Source: Flavobacteriaceae bacterium (GTDB lineage: Bacteria > Bacteroidota > Bacteroidia > Flavobacteriales > Flavobacteriaceae). From it: a stretch of DNA of 17,219 nt. Below, piece by piece: positions 6,877 to 14,604 of the stretch (its first letter is position 1; the number at the start of each line of letters is the position of its first letter). A program made the position numbers and the translations under genes. Below the pieces are notes generated by a model. It had not been told where the DNA came from, did not search any database, and saw nothing but the letters and a program-made list of their open reading frames with translations. The DNA lies in the NCBI GenBank assembly GCA_023700885.1, contig JAMPYA010000026.1:1-17219 (forward strand). Reading direction: 5' to 3'.

Positions 6877-6908
6877 TATACTAAAGTATACTAGTATACT
6901 TTAGTATA
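6877..6908. promoter_or_regulatory. Perfect 32-bp palindromic operator for the HxlR regulator
   Basis: The 32 bases are exactly self-complementary, centred on CTAG (6891-6894). The palindrome is made of two adjacent 14-base units, TATACTAAAGTATA (6877-6890) and TATACTTTAGTATA (6895-6908), each itself a TATACT-N2-AGTATA dyad. It lies between the divergent regulator and reductase genes, so two dimers could bind side by side and repress both directions. Confidence 0.82.
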
Positions 6909-6913
6909 TGAGT

Positions 6914-6944
6914 TACTTTTGTATAGCAAATGTACATACATTTG
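6914..6944. promoter_or_regulatory. Divergent Bacteroidota-type promoter boxes
   Basis: Two TAnnTTTG boxes occur on the plus strand, TACTTTTG (6914-6921) and TACATTTG (6937-6944). One on the minus strand, TACATTTG, occupies 6934-6927. The last two are arranged back to back (CAAATGTA-CA-TACATTTG). The -33 element is less clear: the nearest TTG lies 15 bases before the 6937 box. Which box is used cannot be told from sequence. Confidence 0.5.
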
Positions 6945-6973
6945 TCAAATAAATAAAACAAATAATAAAAAAA

Positions 6974-7486
6974 ATGAAACATTTAGTAATTGTAACACAT
7001 CCTAATATTGAAAACTCAATAATAAATAAAGCTTGGATTAATGAGTTGAATCTTATTAATGATCAAGTAACAATTCATCAACTTTATAAAGAATATCCAG
7101 ATTATAAAATTGATATTCAAAAAGAGCAAGAGATGATATTAGCCCATGACAACATTATTTTTCAGTTTCCGTTGCATTGGTTTAATATTCCTTTTTTCTT
7201 AAAAAAATGGATTGATGAAGTAATGGCTTATGGTTGGGCATTTGGACCCAATGGTGACAACTTAAAAAATAAAAAAATCCGATTTGCTGTCTCAACTGGT
7301 GGTGATGCTGATGCTTATGCAAGTGGGAATTCTATAGATGAATTATTAAAGTCGTTAAGCACCACATTTCTTTATTGTGGCTCAGAAATATTGCCGTCTC
7401 ACTTGTTTTATGGTGCAGGAAAGGAGCCAAACTTAAATGAAATCAATAAAAATGCAAAATCGTACGTTAAAATAATTACTGAGTAA
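6974..7486 (+). CDS. NAD(P)H-dependent flavodoxin-fold oxidoreductase (quinone reductase-like)
   Basis: A 170-residue cytoplasmic FMN/FAD reductase of the Flavodoxin_2 family (KefF/YwrO/NQO1 type). Markers are the first strand and phosphate loop VIVTHPNIENS (5-15), the segment LYKEYPDYKIDIQKEQ (37-52), the core motif IIFQFPLHWFNIPFFLKKWIDEV (61-83), and GWAFGPNGDNLKNKK (87-101). Such enzymes reduce quinones or azo compounds by two electrons and detoxify electrophiles. It is divergent from a HxlR regulator across a palindromic operator and is followed 63 bases later by the YceI gene, probably in one transcript. Length is normal for the family. The actual substrate is unknown. Confidence 0.92.
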   Translation: MKHLVIVTHPNIENSIINKAWINELNLINDQVTIHQLYKEYPDYKIDIQKEQEMILAHDNIIFQFPLHWFNIPFFLKKWIDEVMAYGWAFGPNGDNLKNKKIRFAVSTGGDADAYASGNSIDELLKSLSTTFLYCGSEILPSHLFYGAGKEPNLNEINKNAKSYVKIITE

Positions 7487-7549
7487 ATTTTAGCACAGAT
7501 AATATTAAATCAAATAGTAATAATCATTAATTAATAAAAACAAAACATT

Positions 7550-8122
7550 ATGAAAAACATCGTTAAAAATTTAGCATTAGTAACACTGGTTACATTTATT
7601 ACCCTTTCTTTCACTACTATTGAAAAAAAGGAAATTAAATTAAATAAAAGTAAAGTAGTTTGGAAAGGTTACAAAGTAACTGGTTCTCATGAAGGTAGTA
7701 TTTCTTTAAAATCTGGATTATTAGAATTTAAAAATGGCAAATTAACAGGAGGTCAGTTTGTAATCGATATGAATACTATTATATGTACTGATTTAACAGG
7801 TGAATACAAAGGAAAATTAGAAGGTCATTTAAAATCAGATGATTTTTTTGGAGTAGAAGCTTTTCCTACTGCCAATTTAATATTTACATCTGTAAAAGCA
7901 ACTGGAAAGAATTCGTATGAAGTTAAAGGCAACCTTACGATTAAAGGTAAAACCAACCCCATTACATTTGTAATTTCTATTTACGGAAATAAAGCAACGG
8001 CTACTGTAAAAATTGATAGAACAAAATACGACATTAGATATGGCTCAACTAGTTTTTTTGAAAACTTACAAGATAAAGCCATTTATGATGAATTTGATTT
8101 AGTTGCAGATTTAGAGTTTTAA
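7550..8122 (+). CDS. YceI family periplasmic protein
   Basis: A 190-residue exported protein: signal peptide about 1-23, then a YceI domain (about 29-190) with a lipocalin-like barrel. Diagnostic stretches are LNKSKVVWKGYKVTGSHEGSI near the start, GGQFVIDMNTIICTDL, LKSDDFFGVEAFPTANLIFTSV, and NLTIKGKTNPITF. YceI proteins bind isoprenoid lipids such as ubiquinone or polyisoprenoids. Its place behind a quinone-reductase-like enzyme under a HxlR regulator suggests a shared role in quinone or oxidative stress, but that is inference. The start ATG at 7550 directly precedes the signal peptide. A strong terminator follows 15 bases after the stop. Confidence 0.95.
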   Translation: MKNIVKNLALVTLVTFITLSFTTIEKKEIKLNKSKVVWKGYKVTGSHEGSISLKSGLLEFKNGKLTGGQFVIDMNTIICTDLTGEYKGKLEGHLKSDDFFGVEAFPTANLIFTSVKATGKNSYEVKGNLTIKGKTNPITFVISIYGNKATATVKIDRTKYDIRYGSTSFFENLQDKAIYDEFDLVADLEF

Positions 8123-8137
8123 TTTTTTATTATCAAT

Positions 8138-8175
8138 AGAGGTCGTTTGAAATAATTTTCAGACGACCTCTTTTT
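8138..8175 (+). terminator. Rho-independent terminator after YceI
   Basis: Stem AGAGGTCGT / ACGACCTCT, extended by TTGAAA / TTTCAG to 15 pairs with one G-U, then five T residues. It closes the reductase-YceI transcript. Confidence 0.92.
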
Positions 8176-8215
8176 AAATATCAATCACAGCCTATCTTTA
8201 ATAGTTTTTTTAACC

Positions 8216-8425
8216 AACTAAGTAATAATTTTTTATCAGTTCGTGTGATTCCGCTTTAGGGAAAGATTGTATCGATAACTGAAAAATGATGGTTAAAAAA
8301 AGTTCTCAATACATTTTTTTCATGTCACTTCGCGTTTTTCAAAATTTTAATTTTGAAAAGTAATGATAGATACTTCATAAAAAACACTCTAACTGATGTT
8401 TTTAATAATTATACCCAACAGCTTA
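8216..8425. repeat. Palindromic intergenic repeat element, copy 2 (inverted)
   Basis: This 200-base stretch aligns with the reverse complement of copy 1 (6272-6503). Matching blocks include TTGTATCGA (near 8268), GGTTAAAAA followed by GTTCTCAATACA (8291-8313), GTCACTTCG (8324-8332), and GTTTTTAATAATTATACCCAAC near 8398-8419. It is more degenerate: the central hairpin arms GTATCGATAAC and GTTCTCAATAC pair imperfectly. It lies between the YceI terminator and the histidine kinase gene, so with copy 1 it brackets the HxlR-reductase-YceI cassette. The rest of the gap 8123-8574 holds only the terminator and AT-rich upstream sequence with no clear promoter. Confidence 0.65.
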
Positions 8426-8574
8426 TTTAAAAGTTCATTTTAATATTTTTATTTTATTTATATTTGAGGGTAATTTTTAAAATTATAACTCCCTCAAGTG
8501 TTATTCTAAAAAATTCAAACAATAATTTTTTAAAATTTAGGAGCTCAAAAAGTTCCTTAACTATAATATATTGT

Positions 8575-10935
8575 ATGAAAAATATAGATAAAAAAATCAT
8601 CATCACAGTTTTATTAGTAGCATTTATAGTATTAATAGGATGGCAAACGGGATGGTTACAACTAGCTCAGGTTTCAAAAGCATTTATTCCAATGCCTCAA
8701 AGTTCAGCTTATCTTTTTATAGTAAGTTGTATAGTTTTAATGTTGTCAAAAATTGATAACAAAACTCAATTAATAAAATATTCATTTGCAGTTTTAAGCT
8801 ATTTACTATTAATAATATCCGTCCTTTTTTTATTTGATTCGTTATTTTTAACAGGAGAAATAGAAACCTTACTTACAAAAAAACAAATTATATTAGGTGT
8901 TGAATTTACCGGAAGAATGTCTATTATTACTGAAATACTTTTTGTAATTCAATCACTAGCTCTTATATTATTATTTAAAAAAGAAGCCAACAAAAAAATA
9001 ATTGGTTGGTTTTCTAGTATCATTTATTTTACAACTGCATTTATTCTAATTACTTACGTAGAAAATGTGCCTATTCTATACAACTTAAGTATTATACCCA
9101 TATCAATTTTATCTTCATTTAGTTTTTTTCTATTTAGTTATGCGTTACTAGCTCAAATTAATTTTCAATTTTGGCCATTTTCTCATGTTTATAAATCTTC
9201 TATTGAAAGTAGATTAATACTGGTTTTTATCCCAGTAATTGTAATATTTATTTTGATAGACCATTTGATAGAAGCCTATTTTGAAGTTAATGACCTTTTT
9301 GGACCACTTACATCTTCTATTTTACTTTATATTTATATTTTGGCCAGTGTGTCTATTTTATTATTAATCTCTAAGTATTTTGGACAAAAATTAGAAAAAG
9401 TTAATCAACTTAAAATTAATAGCGAAACACGTTTCCGTGAAATTGCTGAAAACTTAGAAGATGTATTTTGGATAATCTTACCAAAGGAACATCAATTTGA
9501 ATATATAAGTCCTTCAGTAAAGAAAATATTTGGCAAATCACAAGAGGAAATCTATAATAATCCATTGATATGGAATGAGATCATACATCCCAATGATAAA
9601 CGGTTAGTTTTAAATGCTATGGAAAATAGTGAATCAGGTAACTATGATGTAGAATATAGAATTGTTCTTTCTAATAATGAAATACGATGGATTCGAGATT
9701 ATGGTTCACCTATTTTTAACATCCAAGGTGAATATATTCGTATGGTCGGAATTTCATCTGATATTACTGATCGTAAAGGAATGTTTGATCAATTAAAAAT
9801 TGCCAAAGAAAAAGCAGAAGAAAGCGATCGGTTAAAATCAGCCTTTTTAGCCAATATGAGTCATGAAATTAGAACGCCCATGAATTCTATTTTAGGCTTC
9901 TCCGATTTGTTAATGAATCAAGATTTGTCTGATTCTAAAAAAGATAAATATCATGAAATAGTGAATTCAAGCGGAAAAAGATTGATGAATCTAATCAATG
10001 ATATTATTGATGTTTCTAAAATTGATGCCAAAGAATTAAAATTAAATCCTTCAGTATTTAATCTTAACAAACTCATAGACCAATTACAACAACAATTTAA
10101 AATATCTCCTAAAAATAAAAACACGGGTATAAGTACCGTTAAATATTTAGAAGATGATAATAGTTTTGTAAATTTAGATGAAACCCGTTTGTCACAAGTT
10201 CTTTCCAATTTATTAGAAAATGCCCTTAAATTTACCCATAATGGGACAGTAGAATTTGGATATACTTTAGATGCAAATCAATTGCATTTTTATGTAAAAG
10301 ATTCTGGTGTAGGCATCAATGCTAAAGACCATCAATATATATTTGAGCGATTTGGTCAGTCAGATAATGAAATTTTAAAAGTAAAAGAAGGTTCAGGACT
10401 TGGTTTAGCGATTACCAAAGGTATTGTAGAAATATTTGGAGGAAACATTTGGGTCGAATCAGAACCTTATAAGGGTGCTACTTTTCATTTTACCATTCCT
10501 AATTGTCTTGTCGAAAATAAAGAGAAAAATAGTGACGAAAAACCAATTGAAACTTGCGTCCTATCAACATTTAAAACCATTTTGATTGCCGAAGATGAAG
10601 AAACTAACTTTTGGTATATAGAAGCAGCGTTAGACGGTCATCCTTATACCCTCATACATGTGCTAAATGGCAAAGAAGCGATAGAGGTTATACAAAAAAA
10701 TAACAACATCGACTTAATCCTAATGGATTTTAACATGCCTATAATGAACGGAATGGATGCAACTATTGAAATCAGAAAAACACATCCAAACATACCAATT
10801 ATTGCACTTACTGCCTATGCCATGATGGCTGATAAAGAAAAAACACTTTCTATTGGTTGTACCGATTACCTCTCAAAACCCGTTACAAAAGTGCTCTTGT
10901 TAGAAACCATTAATAAATATATCAAAGTAAAATAG
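8575..10935 (+). CDS. Membrane-bound hybrid histidine kinase (8 TM - PAS - HisKA - HATPase - REC)
   Basis: A 786-residue hybrid sensor kinase. Eight membrane helices lie at about 7-25, 44-58, 68-91, 115-134, 143-162, 169-193, 213-230 and 247-267. A PAS/PAC domain follows at 285-399 (FREIAENLEDVFWII to GISSDITDRK). HisKA has the phospho-acceptor H430 in SHEIRTP. The ATPase domain has N545/N549, DSGVG at 576 and GSGLGLAI at 606-613. A receiver domain spans about 667-786 with E673/D674, D718 in LMDFNMP, T746 and K768. The frame opens at a TTG at 8464, but those 37 codons do not resemble a signal or domain, and the ATG at 8575 starts directly at the first helix. No separate response regulator adjoins it. 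The signal sensed by the 8-TM part is unknown. Confidence 0.93.
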   Translation: MKNIDKKIIITVLLVAFIVLIGWQTGWLQLAQVSKAFIPMPQSSAYLFIVSCIVLMLSKIDNKTQLIKYSFAVLSYLLLIISVLFLFDSLFLTGEIETLLTKKQIILGVEFTGRMSIITEILFVIQSLALILLFKKEANKKIIGWFSSIIYFTTAFILITYVENVPILYNLSIIPISILSSFSFFLFSYALLAQINFQFWPFSHVYKSSIESRLILVFIPVIVIFILIDHLIEAYFEVNDLFGPLTSSILLYIYILASVSILLLISKYFGQKLEKVNQLKINSETRFREIAENLEDVFWIILPKEHQFEYISPSVKKIFGKSQEEIYNNPLIWNEIIHPNDKRLVLNAMENSESGNYDVEYRIVLSNNEIRWIRDYGSPIFNIQGEYIRMVGISSDITDRKGMFDQLKIAKEKAEESDRLKSAFLANMSHEIRTPMNSILGFSDLLMNQDLSDSKKDKYHEIVNSSGKRLMNLINDIIDVSKIDAKELKLNPSVFNLNKLIDQLQQQFKISPKNKNTGISTVKYLEDDNSFVNLDETRLSQVLSNLLENALKFTHNGTVEFGYTLDANQLHFYVKDSGVGINAKDHQYIFERFGQSDNEILKVKEGSGLGLAITKGIVEIFGGNIWVESEPYKGATFHFTIPNCLVENKEKNSDEKPIETCVLSTFKTILIAEDEETNFWYIEAALDGHPYTLIHVLNGKEAIEVIQKNNNIDLILMDFNMPIMNGMDATIEIRKTHPNIPIIALTAYAMMADKEKTLSIGCTDYLSKPVTKVLLLETINKYIKVK

Positions 10936-10953
10936 TATAATTTATTCAATAGA

Positions 10954-10987
10954 AAAAGCTCCCATAATAATATATTTAGGAGCTTTT
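10954..10987. terminator. Terminator hairpin between histidine kinase and DUF1573 genes
   Basis: Stem AAAAGCTCC / GGAGCTTTT with a 16-base AT-rich loop, placed 18 bases after the kinase stop. The flanking A and T residues let it serve the kinase gene and perhaps the convergent DUF1573 gene. Confidence 0.75.
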
Positions 10988-11061
10988 AACTTTACAACTT
11001 GTAAATAGTCAGCAAAAAGTTAGACGCTTTCTAAGAGAAGAATAATTTGTCTTTTTTTTGG

Positions 11062-11514
11062 CTATTTTTGAGAAACAAGGCTCGATTTTTTTTCTAAAAC
11101 AACTTCATCATCAACTTTACTTACAATTCCTTTTAATCTCAGTATTTTTTGTGGTTCAGATGCATTTGAAAATACTGTAATCATTTTAGAAAAACCTCCT
11201 AAAATAGCAGTATTGTAAGCTATTTCAATTTCTCCTGTTCCGCCTGGTTTTATAGGTTCTTTTGAATAATTTGGAACTGTGCAGCCACATGATGAACTAA
11301 CAGATGTAATTAATAAATCACTCTTGCCAATATTTTTAAATTTGAACTTTCTAACACCATTAGCGTTTTGGGTAATTTTTCCATAATCCATAATGTCAGT
11401 TTCAAATTGAAATACAGGAGCATTTGAATCTACAATTACATCAGATTTTATTTCCTGAGCATTTAATGATAAAACACTTACTAAAACAATGAATGTTAAG
11501 ACAATTTTTTTCAT
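11062..11514 (-). CDS. DUF1573 domain protein, exported
   Basis: A 150-residue secreted protein: signal peptide 1-19 (cut before Q20), then one DUF1573 domain at about 34-132. It shows the family pattern VFQFETDIMDYGKI, FKFKNIGKSDLLITSV, the SCGCT motif (C76 and C78), PIKPGGTGEIEIAYNT and GGFSKMITVFSN. The fold is an immunoglobulin-like (ASH/MSP-type) beta sandwich. The biochemical role of the family is not established. The C-terminal tail (about 133-150) is charged and probably disordered. It stands alone, convergent with the kinase gene and divergent from valS. Confidence 0.92.
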   Translation of the reverse strand: MKKIVLTFIVLVSVLSLNAQEIKSDVIVDSNAPVFQFETDIMDYGKITQNANGVRKFKFKNIGKSDLLITSVSSSCGCTVPNYSKEPIKPGGTGEIEIAYNTAILGGFSKMITVFSNASEPQKILRLKGIVSKVDDEVVLEKKSSLVSQK

Positions 11515-11601
11515 AATATAAGATTTTTAAAAAGTAAATTTAGGCATTATTTTTTGTTTTTTTAATTGATGTACATACTTTTTAGTTAATTTGGAGAATT
11601 G

Positions 11602-11609
11602 TACATTTG
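11602..11609 (+). promoter_or_regulatory. Candidate -7 box of valS
   Basis: TACATTTG fits the Bacteroidota TAnnTTTG consensus and lies 35 bases before the valS ATG. No good TTG element is seen at the usual distance upstream, so the promoter is only partly supported. Confidence 0.4.
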
Positions 11610-11644
11610 CATTTTACATAAAATAAACAAGATCATATAAACTC

Positions 11645-14275
11645 ATGAGTATTCCGACTAAATACAATCCGCAAGCAGTAGAACAAAAATGGTACCAGTA
11701 TTGGATGGAACACAATTTTTTTCATTCTGTTCCTAATGAAAAGCAACCTTACACTATTGTAATTCCGCCTCCAAACGTTACTGGAGTATTACATATGGGT
11801 CATATGTTAAACAATACCATTCAAGATGTTTTAATTCGGAAGGCGCGTTTAAAAGGATTTAATGCTTGCTGGGTTCCAGGTACTGATCATGCGTCTATTG
11901 CTACTGAAGCAAAAGTTGTGGCTAAATTAAAAAGTGAAGGAATTGAAAAGGAGTCTCTAACTAGAGAAGAATTTTTAAAACACGCTTGGGATTGGACTGA
12001 TAAACACGGTGGCTTAATATTAGAGCAACTTAAAAAATTAGGAGCATCATGTGATTGGGAGCGTACCAAATTTACTATGGATGAACAACTAAGTAAATCT
12101 GTCATCAAAGTTTTTGTTGATTTATACAATAAAGGATTGATTTACAAAGGATTCAGAATGGTCAATTGGGATCCAGAAGCTAAAACAACGCTATCTGACG
12201 AAGAAGTTATATATGAGGAAAAACAAGGAAATTTATACTATTTAAAGTATCAAGTTGAAGGAAGTGATGATTTTGTAACCATTGCCACTACGCGTCCTGA
12301 AACAATTTTAGGAGACACCGCCGTTTGTATTCATCCTGCTGATAAGCGTTTTAAACATTTAATTGGTAAGAAAGTAATTGTTCCTATTTGTAATCGTGTA
12401 ATTCCGATAATTGTTGATGATTATGTGGATATGGAATTTGGAACCGGCTGTTTAAAAATAACTCCGGCACATGATATGAATGATAAAATATTAGGTGAAA
12501 AACATCAACTAGAAATTATTGATATTTTTAACGAAGATGCAACGCTTAATAAATACGGATTGCATTATGAAGGGAAAGACCGATTTGTTGTTCGTGCAGC
12601 AATTACAAAAGAACTTGATGAAAAGGGATATTTACAAAAAGTTGAAAAACATTTACAACGTGTTGGAACTTCTGAAAGAACTAAAGCAGTTATAGAACCT
12701 AGAATTTCTGCTCAATGGTTTTTAAAAATGGAGGATTTGGTTAAGCCGGCATTGAAAGCAGTTTTAGAAGATGAAGATATTAAATTTTACCCAAAGCATT
12801 ATGTAAATACCTATCGTCATTGGTTAGAAAACATACGAGACTGGAATATTTCTAGACAGTTGTGGTGGGGACATCAAATTCCCGCGTTTTATTTTGGTGA
12901 TGGTGAAACTGATTTTGTAGTGGCTCAAACTAAAGAAGAAGCATTGATTTTAGCGAATAAAAAATCGGATAAAAAATTAACCTTAAACGATTTACATCAA
13001 GATGATGATGCACTAGATACATGGTTTTCTTCCTGGTTATGGCCAATCTCTGTTTTTGACGGAATTAATAATCCTGATAATAAAGAAATAAATTATTATT
13101 ATCCAACAAATGATTTGGTTACAGGTCCGGATATTATTTTCTTTTGGGTTGCTCGTATGATTTTTGCCGGATATGAATTTAGAAATGAAAAGCCTTTTCA
13201 AAATGTATATTTTACCGGAATAGTACGTGATAAACAACGTAGAAAAATGTCTAAATCATTAGGAAATTCTCCAGAACCTTTAGATTTAATAGATCAATAT
13301 GGTGCTGATGGTGTAAGAGTAGGATTGTTATTAAGTTCAGCAGCAGGAAATGATTTATTGTTTGATGAGGAATTGTGTGAACAGGGTAGAAATTTCTCTA
13401 CCAAAATTTGGAATGCTTTTAGATTAGTTCAAGGATGGGAGAAATCAGAAAAAATTGAACAGCCAGAAGCTTCTAAAATTGCCATAGAATGGTATCAAAA
13501 TAAATTTCAACAAGTATTGGAAGAAGTTGAAAAATCATCTGAAAATTACCGTTTAAGTGAAGCTTTAATGAGTATTTATAAATTGATTTGGGATGATTTT
13601 TCATCTTGGTATTTAGAAATGATTAAACCATCTTTTGGACAACCAATTGATCAAAATACATATGATGCCACTATTGCATTTTTCGAATCAAATTTAAAAG
13701 TATTACATCCATACATGCCTTTTTTAACAGAAGAAATTTGGCAACATATCAAAACAAGAACTCCGAAAGAAGCATTAATCATAGCTTCTTATCCAAAAAA
13801 TGAAGTTGTAAATCAATCTATAATTGCTGATTTTGAAATAGCTTCTGAAGTAATATCAGGAATTAGAACCATCAGAAAAGATAAAAATATTCCATTTAAA
13901 GAACCCATCGAAATCTCTTATTTGAATAATGATAAAATCTCTAATTTATTTAATTCGGTAATTATTAAAATGGGCAATTTATCGGCAATGAATGAAGTAG
14001 ATGAAACAGTAGAAAGTGCTTTGAGTTTTAGGGTAAAATCTAATGAATATTTTATTCCGTTAACTGGCTCAATTGATGTTGCATCAGAAATTGAGAAATT
14101 AACCCAAGAATTAAAGTATACAGAAGGGTTTTTAAAATCTGTTCAGACAAAATTATCTAATGAGCGTTTTGTAAATAATGCTCCAGAAAAAGTGTTAGAA
14201 ATAGAGCGCAAAAAAGAATCTGATGCTTTAGCAAAAATTGAAACTATAAATGCTAGTTTAAAAGCTTTTAAATGA
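11645..14275 (+). CDS. valS: Valyl-tRNA synthetase
   Basis: An 876-residue class Ia aminoacyl-tRNA synthetase that charges tRNA-Val in the cytoplasm. The HIGH signature is HMGH at 50-53, within PPPNVTGVLHMGHMLNN. The editing (CP1) domain contains TIATTRPETILGDTAV. The tRNA-synthetase core has WWGHQIPAFYF and DTWFSSWLWP, and KMSKS is at 534-538 followed by LGNSPEPLDLI. An anticodon-binding domain and a C-terminal coiled coil (about 810-876, IEKLTQELKYTEGFLKSVQTKL), typical of ValRS, finish the protein. Length is normal and the reading frame is intact. The gene is monocistronic and ends at a strong hairpin terminator. No T-box leader is apparent in the short upstream region. Confidence 0.98.
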   Translation: MSIPTKYNPQAVEQKWYQYWMEHNFFHSVPNEKQPYTIVIPPPNVTGVLHMGHMLNNTIQDVLIRKARLKGFNACWVPGTDHASIATEAKVVAKLKSEGIEKESLTREEFLKHAWDWTDKHGGLILEQLKKLGASCDWERTKFTMDEQLSKSVIKVFVDLYNKGLIYKGFRMVNWDPEAKTTLSDEEVIYEEKQGNLYYLKYQVEGSDDFVTIATTRPETILGDTAVCIHPADKRFKHLIGKKVIVPICNRVIPIIVDDYVDMEFGTGCLKITPAHDMNDKILGEKHQLEIIDIFNEDATLNKYGLHYEGKDRFVVRAAITKELDEKGYLQKVEKHLQRVGTSERTKAVIEPRISAQWFLKMEDLVKPALKAVLEDEDIKFYPKHYVNTYRHWLENIRDWNISRQLWWGHQIPAFYFGDGETDFVVAQTKEEALILANKKSDKKLTLNDLHQDDDALDTWFSSWLWPISVFDGINNPDNKEINYYYPTNDLVTGPDIIFFWVARMIFAGYEFRNEKPFQNVYFTGIVRDKQRRKMSKSLGNSPEPLDLIDQYGADGVRVGLLLSSAAGNDLLFDEELCEQGRNFSTKIWNAFRLVQGWEKSEKIEQPEASKIAIEWYQNKFQQVLEEVEKSSENYRLSEALMSIYKLIWDDFSSWYLEMIKPSFGQPIDQNTYDATIAFFESNLKVLHPYMPFLTEEIWQHIKTRTPKEALIIASYPKNEVVNQSIIADFEIASEVISGIRTIRKDKNIPFKEPIEISYLNNDKISNLFNSVIIKMGNLSAMNEVDETVESALSFRVKSNEYFIPLTGSIDVASEIEKLTQELKYTEGFLKSVQTKLSNERFVNNAPEKVLEIERKKESDALAKIETINASLKAFK

Positions 14276-14280
14276 AAATA

Positions 14281-14307
14281 AAAAATCCGCAAAAAGCGGA
14301 TTTTTTT
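14281..14307. terminator. Bidirectional terminator between valS and the small lipoprotein gene
   Basis: Stem AAAAATCCGC / GCGGATTTTT with a 5-base A loop and T residues after it. The opposite strand also ends in a T run, so it can stop valS and the convergent lipoprotein transcript. Confidence 0.92.
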
Positions 14308-14328
14308 ATTTAAAAAGGGGGAGTTAAA

Positions 14329-14466
14329 TTAAACTTTTACTGTTGAAACTGTTTTATGAATTGGAGCTGCATCACTTGTTAAACCACATCCGCTTTTAGA
14401 AGATTTACATGATGTGATAGTGATTGTAAAAATAAATACGGCTAATAATAAAACTACTTTTTTCAT
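14329..14466 (-). CDS. Small lipoprotein, 45 residues
   Basis: A short complete gene. The protein starts MKKVVLLLAVFIFTITITSC, a signal peptide with a lipobox ending at C20. The mature part is 26 residues (KSSKSGCGL..., ending KTVSTVKV) with a second cysteine at C27. I do not recognise the family; short Cys-containing lipoproteins like this are frequent in Flavobacteriaceae. Support comes from the clean signal sequence, the stop just ahead of a terminator, and a 5' leader almost identical to that of the DUF6452 lipoprotein gene (see repeat entries). An in-frame ATG 10 codons upstream (14496) could give a longer form, but it would place hydrophilic residues before the signal peptide. Confidence 0.75.
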   Translation of the reverse strand: MKKVVLLLAVFIFTITITSCKSSKSGCGLTSDAAPIHKTVSTVKV

Positions 14467-14504
14467 ATGTGAATATTTTATTTTTTCATTGGTCATATGG
14501 AATT
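14461..14504 (-). repeat. Shared leader repeat, copy 1 (before the small lipoprotein)
   Basis: These 44 bases match 17164-17209 with three substitutions and one 2-base indel. On the minus strand both run from AATTCCATATGAC through an A-rich tract and AAAATAT to ACATATGAAA, where the final ATG is the start codon. The rest of the 14467-14604 gap shows no recognisable feature. Confidence 0.75.
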
Positions 14505-14604
14505 CGCATTTCTGCTCATTTCATATTATTAATATTTCAACGGTTATATTAAGTGTTTTTGAGGTGAATTTACATTCATTTAACGCTAAAGTAATTAAAA
14601 TATT

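Noticed and set aside
4217..7540. Similar leader stretches AATAATCATTAAT at 4221 and 7519 before two exported-protein genes
   Set aside because: Short, purely AT-rich similarity that may arise by composition alone.
8464..8574. A 37-codon TTG-started extension of the histidine kinase
   Set aside because: It has no domain or signal character, and the ATG at 8575 begins right at the first membrane helix.
11019..11030. A TTAGAC box (GTCTAA on the minus strand) near the DUF1573 gene
   Set aside because: There is no AAACT element 16 bases upstream and it points into the 3' region of the gene, so it does not match the ECF promoter.
9951..13237. Minus-strand open frames inside the kinase and valS genes (9951-10208, 11887-12129, 13037-13237)
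   Set aside because: They lie antisense within strongly recognised coding genes.
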